Source: Methylovulum sp. (GTDB taxonomy: Bacteria; Pseudomonadota; Gammaproteobacteria; Methylococcales; Methylomonadaceae). Taken from it: a stretch of DNA of 64,000 nucleotides. The notes beneath the pieces are model-generated. The model searched no databases, was not told the DNA's origin, and was given only the letters and a program-made list of their open reading frames with translations. The position numbers and the translations under genes were made by a program. The stretch lies in the NCBI GenBank assembly GCA_028712695.1, contig JAQTQZ010000001.1, forward strand, positions 62,001-126,000, written 5' to 3'. Positions 17,254 to 26,336 of the stretch are shown here, piece after piece (the stretch's first letter is position 1; each line of letters begins with the position of its first letter).

Positions 17254-17603
17254 TGATGTGGTCGATTGGAATGATCATGGGCTGGAAGAAGCCCTTAACT
17301 ATATTCTTTTCCACCTCATGGGCATGTTTGGCGAGAAGATGGCTGCAAAACAAAAGCACCATCCATGCGGTGAAAGCATGCGTCAATGCCTAAGTTTCTC
17401 AAAGCCAGTGTGTGCTAGGGCTGACAGCTTTAAGTTTATCAGCAGCCATGCGCTGAAATCTTTGAGCGTCTCAAACTGGCCGACTGGTATCATTCGTTGT
17501 AGGATAAGTGGCCTACGCTTGGCACACATGACCATTAACAATGTACATAAACTACTCCGATTTACTCAGGCCATAACTCAAACAGAACCACTACCAGCAA
17601 TTG
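17254..17603. other. 350-bp region without a recognised gene
   Basis: Several short open frames on both strands (for example a 131-codon plus-strand frame that starts inside the MBL gene) but none has a ribosome-binding site, a family signature or a plausible protein composition. It may be decayed mobile or coding DNA between the cassette and the HD-GYP remnant. Confidence 0.4.
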
Positions 17604-18008
17604 CTACTTAATCCACATCAGGTTGGTAGTCATCCAAGAATTGCCAGCGTATTGCCGGTAGACCTTTTCGGTGATGAACACATCATATAAATCGGGGGCG
17701 ATGTGTTGGTTGTCTTTTAATTTTTTCAAAATTGCCAAGGCTTCAGAAAGTTTTTTGCCTTGTTTATAAGGCCGGTCTTTGGCGGTGAGCGCTTCAAAAA
17801 TATCGGCAATTGCCATGGCGCGTGCTTGAATGGACATTTGTCCGCGTTTCAGGCCTTTGGGATAGCTGGTGCCGTCCATTTTTCGTGGTGGCCGCCTGCG
17901 TTTCGGGGACGTTTTTTTAGGTGTTTAGGGAACGCTATCTTGTCCAGCATGGCAATGATGGTGTCCTTAAAAGCTTCAACCACTACCCGATTTTGAAACC
18001 ATTGGGTG
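17604..18008 (-). pseudogene. C-terminal remnant of a GAF-HD-GYP phosphodiesterase
   Basis: Reading on the minus strand from the kdpE stop: VVVEAFKDTIIAMLDKIAF, then PKHLKKRPRNAGGHHEK. A frame break follows at a T run (17879-17883, one base short), and the new frame reads MDGTSYPKGLKRGQM, then ARAMAIADIFEALTAKDRPY and DVFITEKVYRQYA. These are the GYP motif and C-terminus of HD-GYP proteins. The HD catalytic core and everything before it are missing here. The matching GAF fragment lies upstream of the kdp operon at 28424-28625 on the same strand. Confidence 0.85.
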
Positions 18009-18704
18009 CTAGACCTTGAGCCGGTAGCCTACACCTGATTCCGTCAATAAATACTGGGGCTGCGTTGGGTTGGTTTCCAGTTTCTGTCTGAGTTGGCTCA
18101 TGTAAATACGCAGATAATGTGAATTATCCTTATACGACGGCCCCCATACTTCCTTGAGAATAGTTTGGTGCGTCAATACCTTGCCGGCATTTTTAATCAG
18201 CACGGACAATAGCCGGTACTGGATCGGCGTAAGATGGACTTCCCTGTCGTCAACAAAGACCTGCCGCTTCAGTAAATCGGCTTTCAACGCGCCGGTAGTA
18301 AAAACGCCAGCCTGATCCTGCACCGGACTGCTTGCCGAATGACGCAGGGCTACCCGGATCCTCGCAAGTAATTCACCTAAACCAAACGGTTTGATCAGGT
18401 AATCGTCAGCACCCGCATCTAGGGCCTCGATTTTATGTTGCTCGGTACTGCGTGCGGACAAGATAATAATAGGTACGATTGACCAGTTCCTTATGGCTTT
18501 GATAACGTCAACACCGTCTATGTCAGGCAATCCCAAATCTAGGATGATGAGGTCAGGTTTTCGCACGCCTGCTTCAATAATGCCTTGCCGGCCATTATTT
18601 GCTTCGGACACTTTAAAGCCATGAGCGCCAAGGCCAGTCCGCAAAAATAGGCGTATCGCAGGATCATCCTCAATGACAACAATAATAGGGCTGGCATTAG
18701 TCAC
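18009..18704 (-). CDS. kdpE: Response regulator KdpE
   Basis: 231 aa from a GTG start that overlaps the kdpD stop by 8 bp. An OmpR-type regulator: receiver domain with acidic pocket (IEDD near residue 12), phospho-acceptor Asp in LIILDLGLPDIDG near residue 55 and Lys in LIKPFGLGEL near residue 104. The C-terminal winged helix carries LTPIQYRLLSVL and TESGVGYRLKV. Activates the kdp operon when phosphorylated by KdpD. Last gene of the K+ island; its stop abuts the HD-GYP remnant. Confidence 0.95.
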   Translation of the reverse strand: MTNASPIIVVIEDDPAIRLFLRTGLGAHGFKVSEANNGRQGIIEAGVRKPDLIILDLGLPDIDGVDVIKAIRNWSIVPIIILSARSTEQHKIEALDAGADDYLIKPFGLGELLARIRVALRHSASSPVQDQAGVFTTGALKADLLKRQVFVDDREVHLTPIQYRLLSVLIKNAGKVLTHQTILKEVWGPSYKDNSHYLRIYMSQLRQKLETNPTQPQYLLTESGVGYRLKV

Positions 18705-21465
18705 GGCTATTCAAAACCTTGGCAACGCATTCTTCCTGTTCCATCATCGGTGGCGCATGATCGAGTGGAATTATGAATGAAAAGACCGCACCGCCAGTTG
18801 GTCGGTTTTGTGCTTGAATGCTCCCGCCATGCACTTCAACGATGGCCTTGCATATTGCCAAACCTAGACCTACCCCGCTTTGCGCCGCCTCGCACTGAAC
18901 CCGATAAAATTTTTCAAACAGCTTGTCTTTAGAGCCTTCGGGAACACCTGGCCCTTGATCGGCTAGCGAAATTTCCACCGCATCAGCCGAGGCTTCCGCC
19001 CTGATTTCCAAAGGGCTTCCATCCCGTGTGTAACGCAGGGCATTTTCCAGCAGATTGATCAAAACCTGTTCGATCATCACCGCATCGACATAAATCATCG
19101 GGGTGCCATCTGGCAATTTAACGGTCACCTGCCGGTTTGCCAGGCGTTTTTGCAAACGCGTCAAGACAGCGCCGATAATTTCCTCAAGCGGATACCATTG
19201 TCTGTCCAGCTTAATGGTACCTGCGTCAAGCCGTGCCATATCCAAGATATTGTTGACCAGGTTCGACATCCGTTGCGCTTCGTCATAAATGGCGCGGCTC
19301 AATTCAAGCTTGTCTTCAGCCTTAAGTGCATGGTCTTCCTCGACTAAGGTGCTGGCTGAACCGACGATGGTCGCCAAGGGTGTGCGCAAATCATGCGAGA
19401 TGGAACTGAGCAACGAGTTCCGCAAGCGTTCGGCTTCCATTTCCACCTGCGTTTTCCTGGCTTGTTCGGTCAACCTGACACGGGTAATCGCTTGGGCAAT
19501 CTGCCCAAGAAAGGTTTCCAGCAATTTCTTTTGTTCTGGCAGAAATATCCTGCGCAAATTAACGGGTAGTAAAACCAGAACACCCAACATGGTTTCTTTG
19601 ATGCTCAGCGGGAAATACACGGCCTCGGCGCCCGGCAAGGTATTGGTGCCTTGGCCGGCAATCTCGTCATGATCAAAAACCCACTGGGCAACGCTCAGGT
19701 CGGCGGCATGCAGTGATTCAGGCAGAACTAGGCTGGTAGGATAAACAATCCTACCGTTGGTGTCAGGAAACAGAATGACGTTAAGGCTGCCGAATTCCGA
19801 ATAGAGATGATGTACCGCCGTGCGCACGATTTCATCCTCGCTCTGGCTTGCCGTCAGATCCTTAGCTATCGCGTAAAGAACCGTCGCGCGCCGCTCACGA
19901 TGCCCAGCCACCTTGGCCTGGGAGCGCACATTAGCCATCAGGTTGCTGATTAACATTGCCACGGTCAGCATCGCCAGCAGCGTCACCAGGTATTGGCTGT
20001 CGGCTACCGTAAAACTGAAAAAAGGGGTTACGAAGAATAGATCAAATATCGCAACACCGAGAAAAGACGCCAAAATGGACGGCCCGCGCCCAAACCGCGT
20101 AGCAATAAAAACGACGCCCAGCAAAAACACCATAATCAGGTTGGCTAGCTCAAATCTGCCGAACATCAGATAAGCCAGCACGGTGCTGGCGATTGTCACG
20201 ACCACTGCCCAGACATAGCCCATCGTGTTTTTTTTTCGCGATGACTGTTTCCTGCTAAGCCCAGGTAACGGGTTTTTCCGATACAGGGAAAGCTCCGGTT
20301 TATCCCCATTACCGTCCTTTCCGGGTCTGGGGCTACCCAACAGATAGAGGTTGATGTTGTGCGCTTCAGTAATCAAAACATCAACCACCGACCCCAGCAG
20401 CAAACGCTTCCAGCCCCGGCGGGTCGGTTTGCCCATGACAATCTTGGTCACATTCCGTTCATTGGAATATTTGATGATGGCGGTACTCATTTCCGGTGCA
20501 CTCAAGGTCGCGGTTTCAGCACCCAATTGTTCCGCTAAACGCAAAATACGCAGCACACCATCCCGTTTTTCCGCTGGCAAGCGTTGCAGTTCGGGCGTTT
20601 CGACATAGACGACTATCCAACTGGCGCGCAGGCTGGTGGCAAAGCGCTTGCCTGCGCGGACCAGACGCTCGGCCAAGGGATTCGGGCCTATGCAAACCAG
20701 GATGCGCTCGCTGACCTGCCAGACTTCACGGATAAAATTATCTTCGCGGTAATCCAGCATCTGCGCGTCGACGCGATTGGCGGTTTGCCGCAGCGCCAGT
20801 TCCCGCAAGGCAATCAGATTGCCTTTACGGAAAAAATTTTTGATGGCTTCCTGTGCCTGTTGCGGCAAATAAACCTTGCCGTCTTTGAGCCGGTCGAGCA
20901 GTTCGTCAGGGGGCAGGTCCACCAATTCGATTTCATCGGCCTCTTCAAACACTGTATCCGGCACGGTCTCCCAGACCCGTATACCGGAAATCTGGCCTAT
21001 ATCGTCATTAAGGCTTTCCAGATGCTGTACATTGAGCGCCGTATAGACATCGATGCCGGCATCGAGGAGCTCTTCGATGTCCTGCCAACGCTTGGGATGA
21101 CGACAACCCTGTGCATTGGTGTGCGCCAGTTCGTCAACCAGAATGATCGAGGGCTTGCGTTTGAGCGCTGCATCCAGATCGAATTCCCGCAAAGTCGTCC
21201 CGCGATATTCAATCCGCTTGGGCGGCAACACCTCCAACCCTTCCATCAAGGCGGCGGTTTCCTTGCGGCCATGGGTTTCCACCAGACCGACAATGATGTC
21301 GATATTTTCAGATCGTCTCTCCCTGGCCGCCAGCAGCATGGCATAGGTCTTGCCGACGCCTGCCGCCGCGCCGAAAAAAATCTTCAGCCGTCCCCGGCTG
21401 GCGCGGGATTGGTCACGCTCGACGCGGGCGAGCAGTTCGTCTGGATTGGGGCGTTCGCTGTTCAT
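18697..21465 (-). CDS. kdpD: Sensor histidine kinase KdpD
   Basis: 922 aa. Order: N-terminal KdpD domain with Walker A GAAAGVGKTYAML near residue 32 and VDELAHTNA near 110; a universal-stress-type domain (about 250-370); basic linker and four membrane segments (about 410-510); GAF-like region; HisKA with phospho-acceptor His in SSISHDLRTPLATIVGSAS near 680; HATPase with NLLENALRYTRDG and GVGLGLAICKAIV. Senses K+ limitation. It lies 37 bp after corA and overlaps kdpE. Confidence 0.96.
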   Translation of the reverse strand: MNSERPNPDELLARVERDQSRASRGRLKIFFGAAAGVGKTYAMLLAARERRSENIDIIVGLVETHGRKETAALMEGLEVLPPKRIEYRGTTLREFDLDAALKRKPSIILVDELAHTNAQGCRHPKRWQDIEELLDAGIDVYTALNVQHLESLNDDIGQISGIRVWETVPDTVFEEADEIELVDLPPDELLDRLKDGKVYLPQQAQEAIKNFFRKGNLIALRELALRQTANRVDAQMLDYREDNFIREVWQVSERILVCIGPNPLAERLVRAGKRFATSLRASWIVVYVETPELQRLPAEKRDGVLRILRLAEQLGAETATLSAPEMSTAIIKYSNERNVTKIVMGKPTRRGWKRLLLGSVVDVLITEAHNINLYLLGSPRPGKDGNGDKPELSLYRKNPLPGLSRKQSSRKKNTMGYVWAVVVTIASTVLAYLMFGRFELANLIMVFLLGVVFIATRFGRGPSILASFLGVAIFDLFFVTPFFSFTVADSQYLVTLLAMLTVAMLISNLMANVRSQAKVAGHRERRATVLYAIAKDLTASQSEDEIVRTAVHHLYSEFGSLNVILFPDTNGRIVYPTSLVLPESLHAADLSVAQWVFDHDEIAGQGTNTLPGAEAVYFPLSIKETMLGVLVLLPVNLRRIFLPEQKKLLETFLGQIAQAITRVRLTEQARKTQVEMEAERLRNSLLSSISHDLRTPLATIVGSASTLVEEDHALKAEDKLELSRAIYDEAQRMSNLVNNILDMARLDAGTIKLDRQWYPLEEIIGAVLTRLQKRLANRQVTVKLPDGTPMIYVDAVMIEQVLINLLENALRYTRDGSPLEIRAEASADAVEISLADQGPGVPEGSKDKLFEKFYRVQCEAAQSGVGLGLAICKAIVEVHGGSIQAQNRPTGGAVFSFIIPLDHAPPMMEQEECVAKVLNSRD

Positions 21466-21502
21466 GATAATTGGTCTCGCGCATCGTGCGTGTAATTTTA
21501 AT

Positions 21503-22510
21503 TTACAGCCAGCCGGCTCTTTTCAGGCGCAGGTACAGCAGCAGACTGCTAAACGCCACGCCGCCGACCACCACAGGATAGCTGTACTCCCAATCCAGCT
21601 CCGGCATGTGCCTGAAATTCATTCCGTACCAGCTGAATACCATGGTGGGTATCGCCAGGATCGCTCCCCAGCCGGCCAGCCGTTTGACGACTTCGTTCTG
21701 CCGCACCGTTTCAAAGGTCAGATGTACCTGCATCGCCGCGACCAACATCTCGCGCATGCCGTGAATCGCTTGATCGATACGTTTGATGTGATCGGCAATA
21801 TCGCGAAAATACACCTGCACATCTTTGGGAATAACTCCGCTATGAAAGCGCATCAGCTCGTTGCAAATATCGATGACCGGATTAATGGCGCTTTCCAGCT
21901 GCAACAACTCGCGCTTTAGTTCGTAAAGGCCTTCTATAGTCTGCTTACTGGGCTGATATTGAAAAATTGCCGACTCCAGCACATCGAACCGCACCTGTAA
22001 GCCGTCAATAACCGGCACATAGTTATCGACGATAAAATCCATGATCGAATACAGCGCAAATCCCGGCCCTTTGGCCAATTGCTGCGGCATGGCCTCGCAA
22101 CGCTCCCTGATTTTGCTGTGACTGCGCGAAGCGCCGTGCCTGACCGTCACTAAAAAACGCGGCCCCAAGAAAATATGAGTTTCACCAAACTCGACCTGAT
22201 CTTCCGCAAGATGGGCGGTATGCAACACCATGAACAGCGATTCGCCGTATTCCTCGATTTTCGGACGCTGATGCGCCACGCAGGCATCTTCGATAGCCAA
22301 GTCATGCAGCCCGAATTCCTCTTGGATTTTAGCTAGCAGCCCGTTGTTCGCCTCGCGCAATCCCAGCCAGACAAAGGTGTCTTCCCGTTTCAACACTTCG
22401 CTGATGTCTTCGATCGTGACATCGCCGATATTGATGCCATTTTGATAGGCTACGCACTTCATGATCATGCGGTTATCGATAGTATCTGTCAAAAACGTTT
22501 CCCTCTGCAT
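21503..22510 (-). CDS. corA: CorA-family magnesium/cobalt transporter
   Basis: 335 aa from the ATG at 22510 (GAGG 8 nt upstream). Large acidic cytoplasmic domain, long helix (FDVLESAIFQYQPSKQ, LYELKRELLQLESAI), then two C-terminal membrane segments with the diagnostic selectivity motif YGMNFRHMPEL between them. Passive divalent-cation channel. Being placed between the K+ channel and kdpD on the same strand is unusual and suggests co-regulation with K+ uptake. Confidence 0.93.
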   Translation of the reverse strand: MQRETFLTDTIDNRMIMKCVAYQNGINIGDVTIEDISEVLKREDTFVWLGLREANNGLLAKIQEEFGLHDLAIEDACVAHQRPKIEEYGESLFMVLHTAHLAEDQVEFGETHIFLGPRFLVTVRHGASRSHSKIRERCEAMPQQLAKGPGFALYSIMDFIVDNYVPVIDGLQVRFDVLESAIFQYQPSKQTIEGLYELKRELLQLESAINPVIDICNELMRFHSGVIPKDVQVYFRDIADHIKRIDQAIHGMREMLVAAMQVHLTFETVRQNEVVKRLAGWGAILAIPTMVFSWYGMNFRHMPELDWEYSYPVVVGGVAFSSLLLYLRLKRAGWL

Positions 22511-22833
22511 GGTCAAGGCCTCACGGATATAGTCACGCCGGACCTCATAAGGCTACCTCTATCTGGTCGCGTTGAACCGCTGAGCTTGAACGTTCTCCTG
22601 AAGGGTGGCGAGAATCTCCCTGCATTGTGAAGAAATCAACCTTATCTTTCCTAGATGGCTCTGCTAACTTGATATTTTGCTCGATTTTATCCATTGCTTG
22701 ATTGTTCACCTTTTCAATATGGGCCTTATCGCATAAAACGTCCATCAAATCATCGTGCAGGCAGAGTAAGGTTCACTAGCCAATCCGTCCATTCATTGGA
22801 GCAGGATATTGCTGGTCGGTTAACAGGCCGGTC
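22511..22833. other. 323-bp spacer between K+ channel and corA genes
   Basis: A 67-codon minus-strand frame (22545-22748) has no family signature and a weak start; I do not call it a gene. The stretch nearest corA contains repeated CGTGA and GC-rich short repeats that could fold in the corA leader, but I recognise no known riboswitch. Confidence 0.35.
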
Positions 22834-23313
22834 TTAGTCGGTGTTCGATGACAACTGCTTCTCCAGCGTCTCCATGCGCTGGTGTAATCGGGCCAGCTCA
22901 GCAAGAATCCGGTCTTCTCCGGTTTGCATGTCACCCGCTTCCTGTTCGATTCGCCGTAAATTACCTCCTATGACATCCATATTCCTGCCAATCAGCGTCA
23001 CCGAAATCAGGGCGGTAAATAAAGAAAAAAATACTAAGCCCAACAAAATCAGTCCCGCCGCGAGCAAACGACCTAAAAAGGAGACCGGCACCACGTCGCC
23101 GAAACCCACATGGGTCATCGTCACCCAGGCGGACCAAATACCATCCAGCGGCGATTTGATATTGGGATCGACCAGGAAAAGCATCAATCCGACAGCTATG
23201 GTCGCCATGATCGCAAGCAAGACCAAGTAACCCAGCTTTCTGGTCTTGAAGAGGTCGCCTCTGAGACTGTTCCCCCATTGGATCGCGTTATTGCATTCTT
23301 CTAAACAGCGCAT
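22834..23313 (-). CDS. Two-helix potassium channel
   Basis: 159 aa. Membrane segment 1 at about residues 30-48, a pore loop with selectivity filter THVGFGDVVP near residue 89 (variant of TVGYGD), membrane segment 2 at about 95-125, then a cytoplasmic coiled-coil-like tail (RIEQEAGDMQTGED, LHQRMETLEKQL). It lacks an RCK domain. GGAG precedes the ATG. Encoded between the PepSY-like gene and corA in the K+ island, so it probably balances Kdp-driven uptake with passive flux. Confidence 0.85.
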   Translation of the reverse strand: MRCLEECNNAIQWGNSLRGDLFKTRKLGYLVLLAIMATIAVGLMLFLVDPNIKSPLDGIWSAWVTMTHVGFGDVVPVSFLGRLLAAGLILLGLVFFSLFTALISVTLIGRNMDVIGGNLRRIEQEAGDMQTGEDRILAELARLHQRMETLEKQLSSNTD

Positions 23314-23336
23314 AAGTTGTTCTCCTCTAAAAACTA

Positions 23337-23639
23337 TCAGAATACATCATCGACCAGCATTTGCTCACGGCTGATGCTCCCGGTTGCCAAATCGCACAAC
23401 ACCAGCCATTCTGAGCCGTCGCGTGCCGCTATCTCGTGCCGCACCGAAAAAGCGCCGTGCCGATGCAGTATTTGCTGTTTCTCGAAGACCCCAGGATGCA
23501 AAAGCAGCGCCTCTCGCCCGCAAGATTCGATGTAAACCTTGCTGGGAGGCAAGGTATAGCGCTCGGCTATGTTTGCATCCGCGCCAGCAGCGGCCGACAG
23601 GGAGGCCGCCAATATTAATAAGCTATAGCTAAGTTTCAT
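23337..23639 (-). CDS. Small secreted PepSY-like protein
   Basis: 100 aa from MKLSYSLL (23639); longer in-frame starts overlap kdpC and lack a signal peptide. Residues 1-23 are a signal peptide. The remainder (VYIESCGREALLLHPGVFE, HEIAARDGSEWLVLCDLATG) has the strand-helix-strand look of a PepSY domain and two cysteines. Located between kdpC and the K+ channel. PepSY domains often inhibit or modulate neighbours; a role in modulating the Kdp or channel proteins from the periplasm is inference. Confidence 0.65.
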   Translation of the reverse strand: MKLSYSLLILAASLSAAAGADANIAERYTLPPSKVYIESCGREALLLHPGVFEKQQILHRHGAFSVRHEIAARDGSEWLVLCDLATGSISREQMLVDDVF

Positions 23640-23653
23640 GACAGATTCCAAGT

Positions 23654-24229
23654 CTAGCGCAAGGCATCTAACGCCAGATTTAAGGTCAGGACATTGACCC
23701 GCGGCTCGCCAAACACACCCCATTGCCGGGCTTCGGTGTGGGCTTCAACCAGGGCGCGGAGTTTTTCCAGGGGTATATGACGCGCCTTGGCGACACGATT
23801 GATTTGATAATCCGCCGCCGCAGGGCTGATATGCGGGTCTAGCCCGCTACCCGATGCGGTAACCAAATCGACCGGAACAGGTGCTTTATTATCGGGATCG
23901 GCTGCTTTTAAGGTGCCAATACGCGCTTTAACGGCATCCACCAGGGCAGGATTAGTCGGCCCCAGATTAGAGCCGCTGGACGCTCCGGCGTTATATGCGT
24001 AGGGGCTGGTGGCGGAAGGCCGTCCCCAAAAATGGTTAGGGTTGCTGAACGGCTGCCCAATCAGGTTAGACCCCGTCGTGTTGCCGCTGCTGCCGGTCAT
24101 CAGGCTGCCGTTGGCCTGATTGGGGAACAGCAACTGCGCCAGGCCTGTGACCACGGCGGGATAAACCACGCCTGTCAACACAGTGAAGATTACAAACAAA
24201 ACAACCGCAGGTTTTAAATGCTTAACCAT
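23654..24229 (-). CDS. kdpC: Potassium-transporting ATPase subunit KdpC
   Basis: 191 aa from the ATG at 24229, which has AAGGAG 6 nt upstream. One N-terminal membrane helix ([19 protein letters not shown]), then the periplasmic domain with [20 protein letters not shown] and the C-terminal [11 protein letters not shown]. KdpC stabilises the KdpFABC complex and raises K+ affinity. 10 bp after kdpB. Confidence 0.96.
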   Translation of the reverse strand: MVKHLKPAVVLFVIFTVLTGVVYPAVVTGLAQLLFPNQANGSLMTGSSGNTTGSNLIGQPFSNPNHFWGRPSATSPYAYNAGASSGSNLGPTNPALVDAVKARIGTLKAADPDNKAPVPVDLVTASGSGLDPHISPAAADYQINRVAKARHIPLEKLRALVEAHTEARQWGVFGEPRVNVLTLNLALDALR

Positions 24230-24239
24230 TGCCAACTCC

Positions 24240-26312
24240 TTAAACCAGGCCCAGCGTGACCAGAATCTGGTCTATCACTTTAATGCCAATAAATGGGACG
24301 ATTAATCCGCCGACGCCGTAAATCAGCAAATTGTTTTGTAACAGCGTGGCGGCTCCGACGGGTTTGTATTTGATGCCTTTTAAGGCCAGCGGAATCAGCG
24401 CGACGATAATCAGCGCGTTGAAAATCACGGCGGACAGTATAGCGCTGGCCGGTGTCGCCAACCCCATTACATTCAAGACGTTCAGCACCGGATAGGTGGT
24501 GGCGAATGCAGCGGGGATAATTGCGAAATATTTGGCGACATCATTAGCAATTGAGAATGTCGTCAACGCGCCGCGCGTCATCAGCATTTGTTTGCCGGTT
24601 TCGACGATTTCAATCAATTTGGTGGGGTTGGAATCCAGATCGACCATATTGCCTGCTTCCTTGGCTGCCTGGGTGCCGCTGTTCATCGCCACGGCGACAT
24701 CGGCTTGCGCCAGCGCCGGCGCGTCGTTAGTGCCGTCACCGGTCATCGCCACCAGACGGCCCTCGGCCTGGTATTGGCGGATTAATTTCAGTTTCGCTTC
24801 TGGCGTCGCTTCGGCGAGAAAATCATCGACCCCCGCTTCGGCGGCAATCGCCGCAGCCGTCAGGCGGTTATCGCCGGTAATCATGATGGTTTTGATGCCC
24901 ATCTGGCGCAATTCGGCAAAACGTTCTTTGATGCCGCCCTTGACGATGTCCTTAAGCTCGATGACCCCCAGCACGCGCGTGCCTTCCGCCACCACCAGCG
25001 GCGTGCTGCCGCGCCGGGCCACGTCATCAACCACTTTGCGGAACTCCGGCTGAAACTTGCCGCCCAGCCCTTCAATATAAACTCGGATGGCGTCAGCCGC
25101 GCCTTTGCGGATTTGCCGTCCCTCAAGATTAACGCCGCTCATGCGGGTTTGGGCGCTGAAATGCACGAAAGTCGCCCCCAGCGTATGCACATCCCGTTCC
25201 CGGAAGCCGTATTTCTGTTTTGCCAACACGACCACGCTACGTCCTTCAGGGGTTTCGTCAGCCAGTGAAGCCAATTGCGCGGCATCGGCCAGTTCTTTTT
25301 CAGCGACGCCTTTAACGGCGATGAACGCGGCCGCCTGCCGGTTTCCCAAGGTAATCGTGCCGGTCTTATCCAGCAGCAACACGTCGATGTCGCCCGCCGC
25401 TTCCACGGCCCGGCCCGATGTGGCGATGACGTTTTTTTGCATCATGCGGCCTATGCCCGCCACGCCGATGGCGGACAGCAAGCCGCCGATAGTGGTCGGG
25501 ATCAAACAAACCAACAAGGCCACCAGCACGGTGAGGGTGATCGGTTGTCCTGCACCCGCAGTTTCCACGGCGTACAAGGAAAATGGCAGCAAGGTCACGG
25601 TCGCCATCAGGAACACCAGCGTTAAGGCCACCAACAAAATGGTCAAGGCAATTTCGTTGGGCGTTTTTTGCCGCTTGGCGCTTTCCACCATAGCAATCAT
25701 GCGGTCTAAAAAAGCTTCGCCGGGATTGGCGGTGATGCGCACGACCAGCCAGTCCGACAGCACGCGCGTACCGCCGGTCACCGAACTGAAATCGCCGCCC
25801 GATTCGCGGATCACCGGCGCGCTTTCGCCAGTGATCGCGCTTTCATCCACCGAGGCGACGCCTTCAATGACTTCGCCGTCACCCGGCACAAAATCGCCCG
25901 CTTCGATTAAAACCGTATCGCCGCGCCGCAAACTGGAGCCTGCGACTTTGGAATAGTTAGAGCCATAACGCGGCTCATCGAGTTTTTTCGCGGCAATATC
26001 GCGCTTGGCGCTACGCAAAAATGCCGCCTGCGCCTTGCTGCGGCCTTCGGCGACCGCTTCGGCAAAGTTGGCGAACAGCACCGTACCCCATAGCCATAAG
26101 GTGATCGCCAAAATGAAGTTGGCGGGGTCTTTGCCCTCGCCGTTAAGCGCCAGCACCCACAATAGCGTGGTCAGCATACTGCCCAGGTAAACGACAAACA
26201 TCACCGGGTTTTTCCATTGCTGCTGCGGGGCCAGTTTGCGGAAGGAATCCATCAGGGCTGCGCCCAGGATTTGAGTATCGAATAAAGACATCGAAATTGA
26301 TTTATTGCTCAT
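24240..26312 (-). CDS. kdpB: Potassium-transporting P-type ATPase subunit KdpB
   Basis: 690 aa from the ATG at 26312 (a GTG at 26327 is possible). P-type ATPase: phosphatase loop ITGESAPV, phosphorylation Asp in [13 protein letters not shown] near residue 305, nucleotide-binding KGAADAI, and hinge [17 protein letters not shown]. It energises K+ import through KdpA at the inner membrane. Lies 24 bp after kdpA. Confidence 0.97.
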   Translation of the reverse strand: MSNKSISMSLFDTQILGAALMDSFRKLAPQQQWKNPVMFVVYLGSMLTTLLWVLALNGEGKDPANFILAITLWLWGTVLFANFAEAVAEGRSKAQAAFLRSAKRDIAAKKLDEPRYGSNYSKVAGSSLRRGDTVLIEAGDFVPGDGEVIEGVASVDESAITGESAPVIRESGGDFSSVTGGTRVLSDWLVVRITANPGEAFLDRMIAMVESAKRQKTPNEIALTILLVALTLVFLMATVTLLPFSLYAVETAGAGQPITLTVLVALLVCLIPTTIGGLLSAIGVAGIGRMMQKNVIATSGRAVEAAGDIDVLLLDKTGTITLGNRQAAAFIAVKGVAEKELADAAQLASLADETPEGRSVVVLAKQKYGFRERDVHTLGATFVHFSAQTRMSGVNLEGRQIRKGAADAIRVYIEGLGGKFQPEFRKVVDDVARRGSTPLVVAEGTRVLGVIELKDIVKGGIKERFAELRQMGIKTIMITGDNRLTAAAIAAEAGVDDFLAEATPEAKLKLIRQYQAEGRLVAMTGDGTNDAPALAQADVAVAMNSGTQAAKEAGNMVDLDSNPTKLIEIVETGKQMLMTRGALTTFSIANDVAKYFAIIPAAFATTYPVLNVLNVMGLATPASAILSAVIFNALIIVALIPLALKGIKYKPVGAATLLQNNLLIYGVGGLIVPFIGIKVIDQILVTLGLV

Positions 26313-26336
26313 TAGGGTATCTCTCACAAATAGTGA

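Noticed and set aside
17216-17611. 131-codon plus-strand frame after the MBL gene
   Set aside because: Starts inside the MBL gene, no ribosome-binding site, no domain, implausible composition; may be decayed DNA.
20584-21495. 303-codon plus-strand open frame opposite kdpD
   Set aside because: Antisense shadow of an unmistakable kdpD; no recognisable domain.
22511-22640. Magnesium or manganese riboswitch ahead of corA
   Set aside because: Some local repeats, but no match to the conserved cores I know for M-box or yybP-ykoY.
22545-22748. 67-codon minus-strand frame upstream of corA
   Set aside because: No family signature; the region looks like a leader rather than a gene.
25087-25956. 289-codon plus-strand open frame opposite kdpB
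   Set aside because: Shadow of kdpB, Ser/Thr/Pro-rich translation without motifs.
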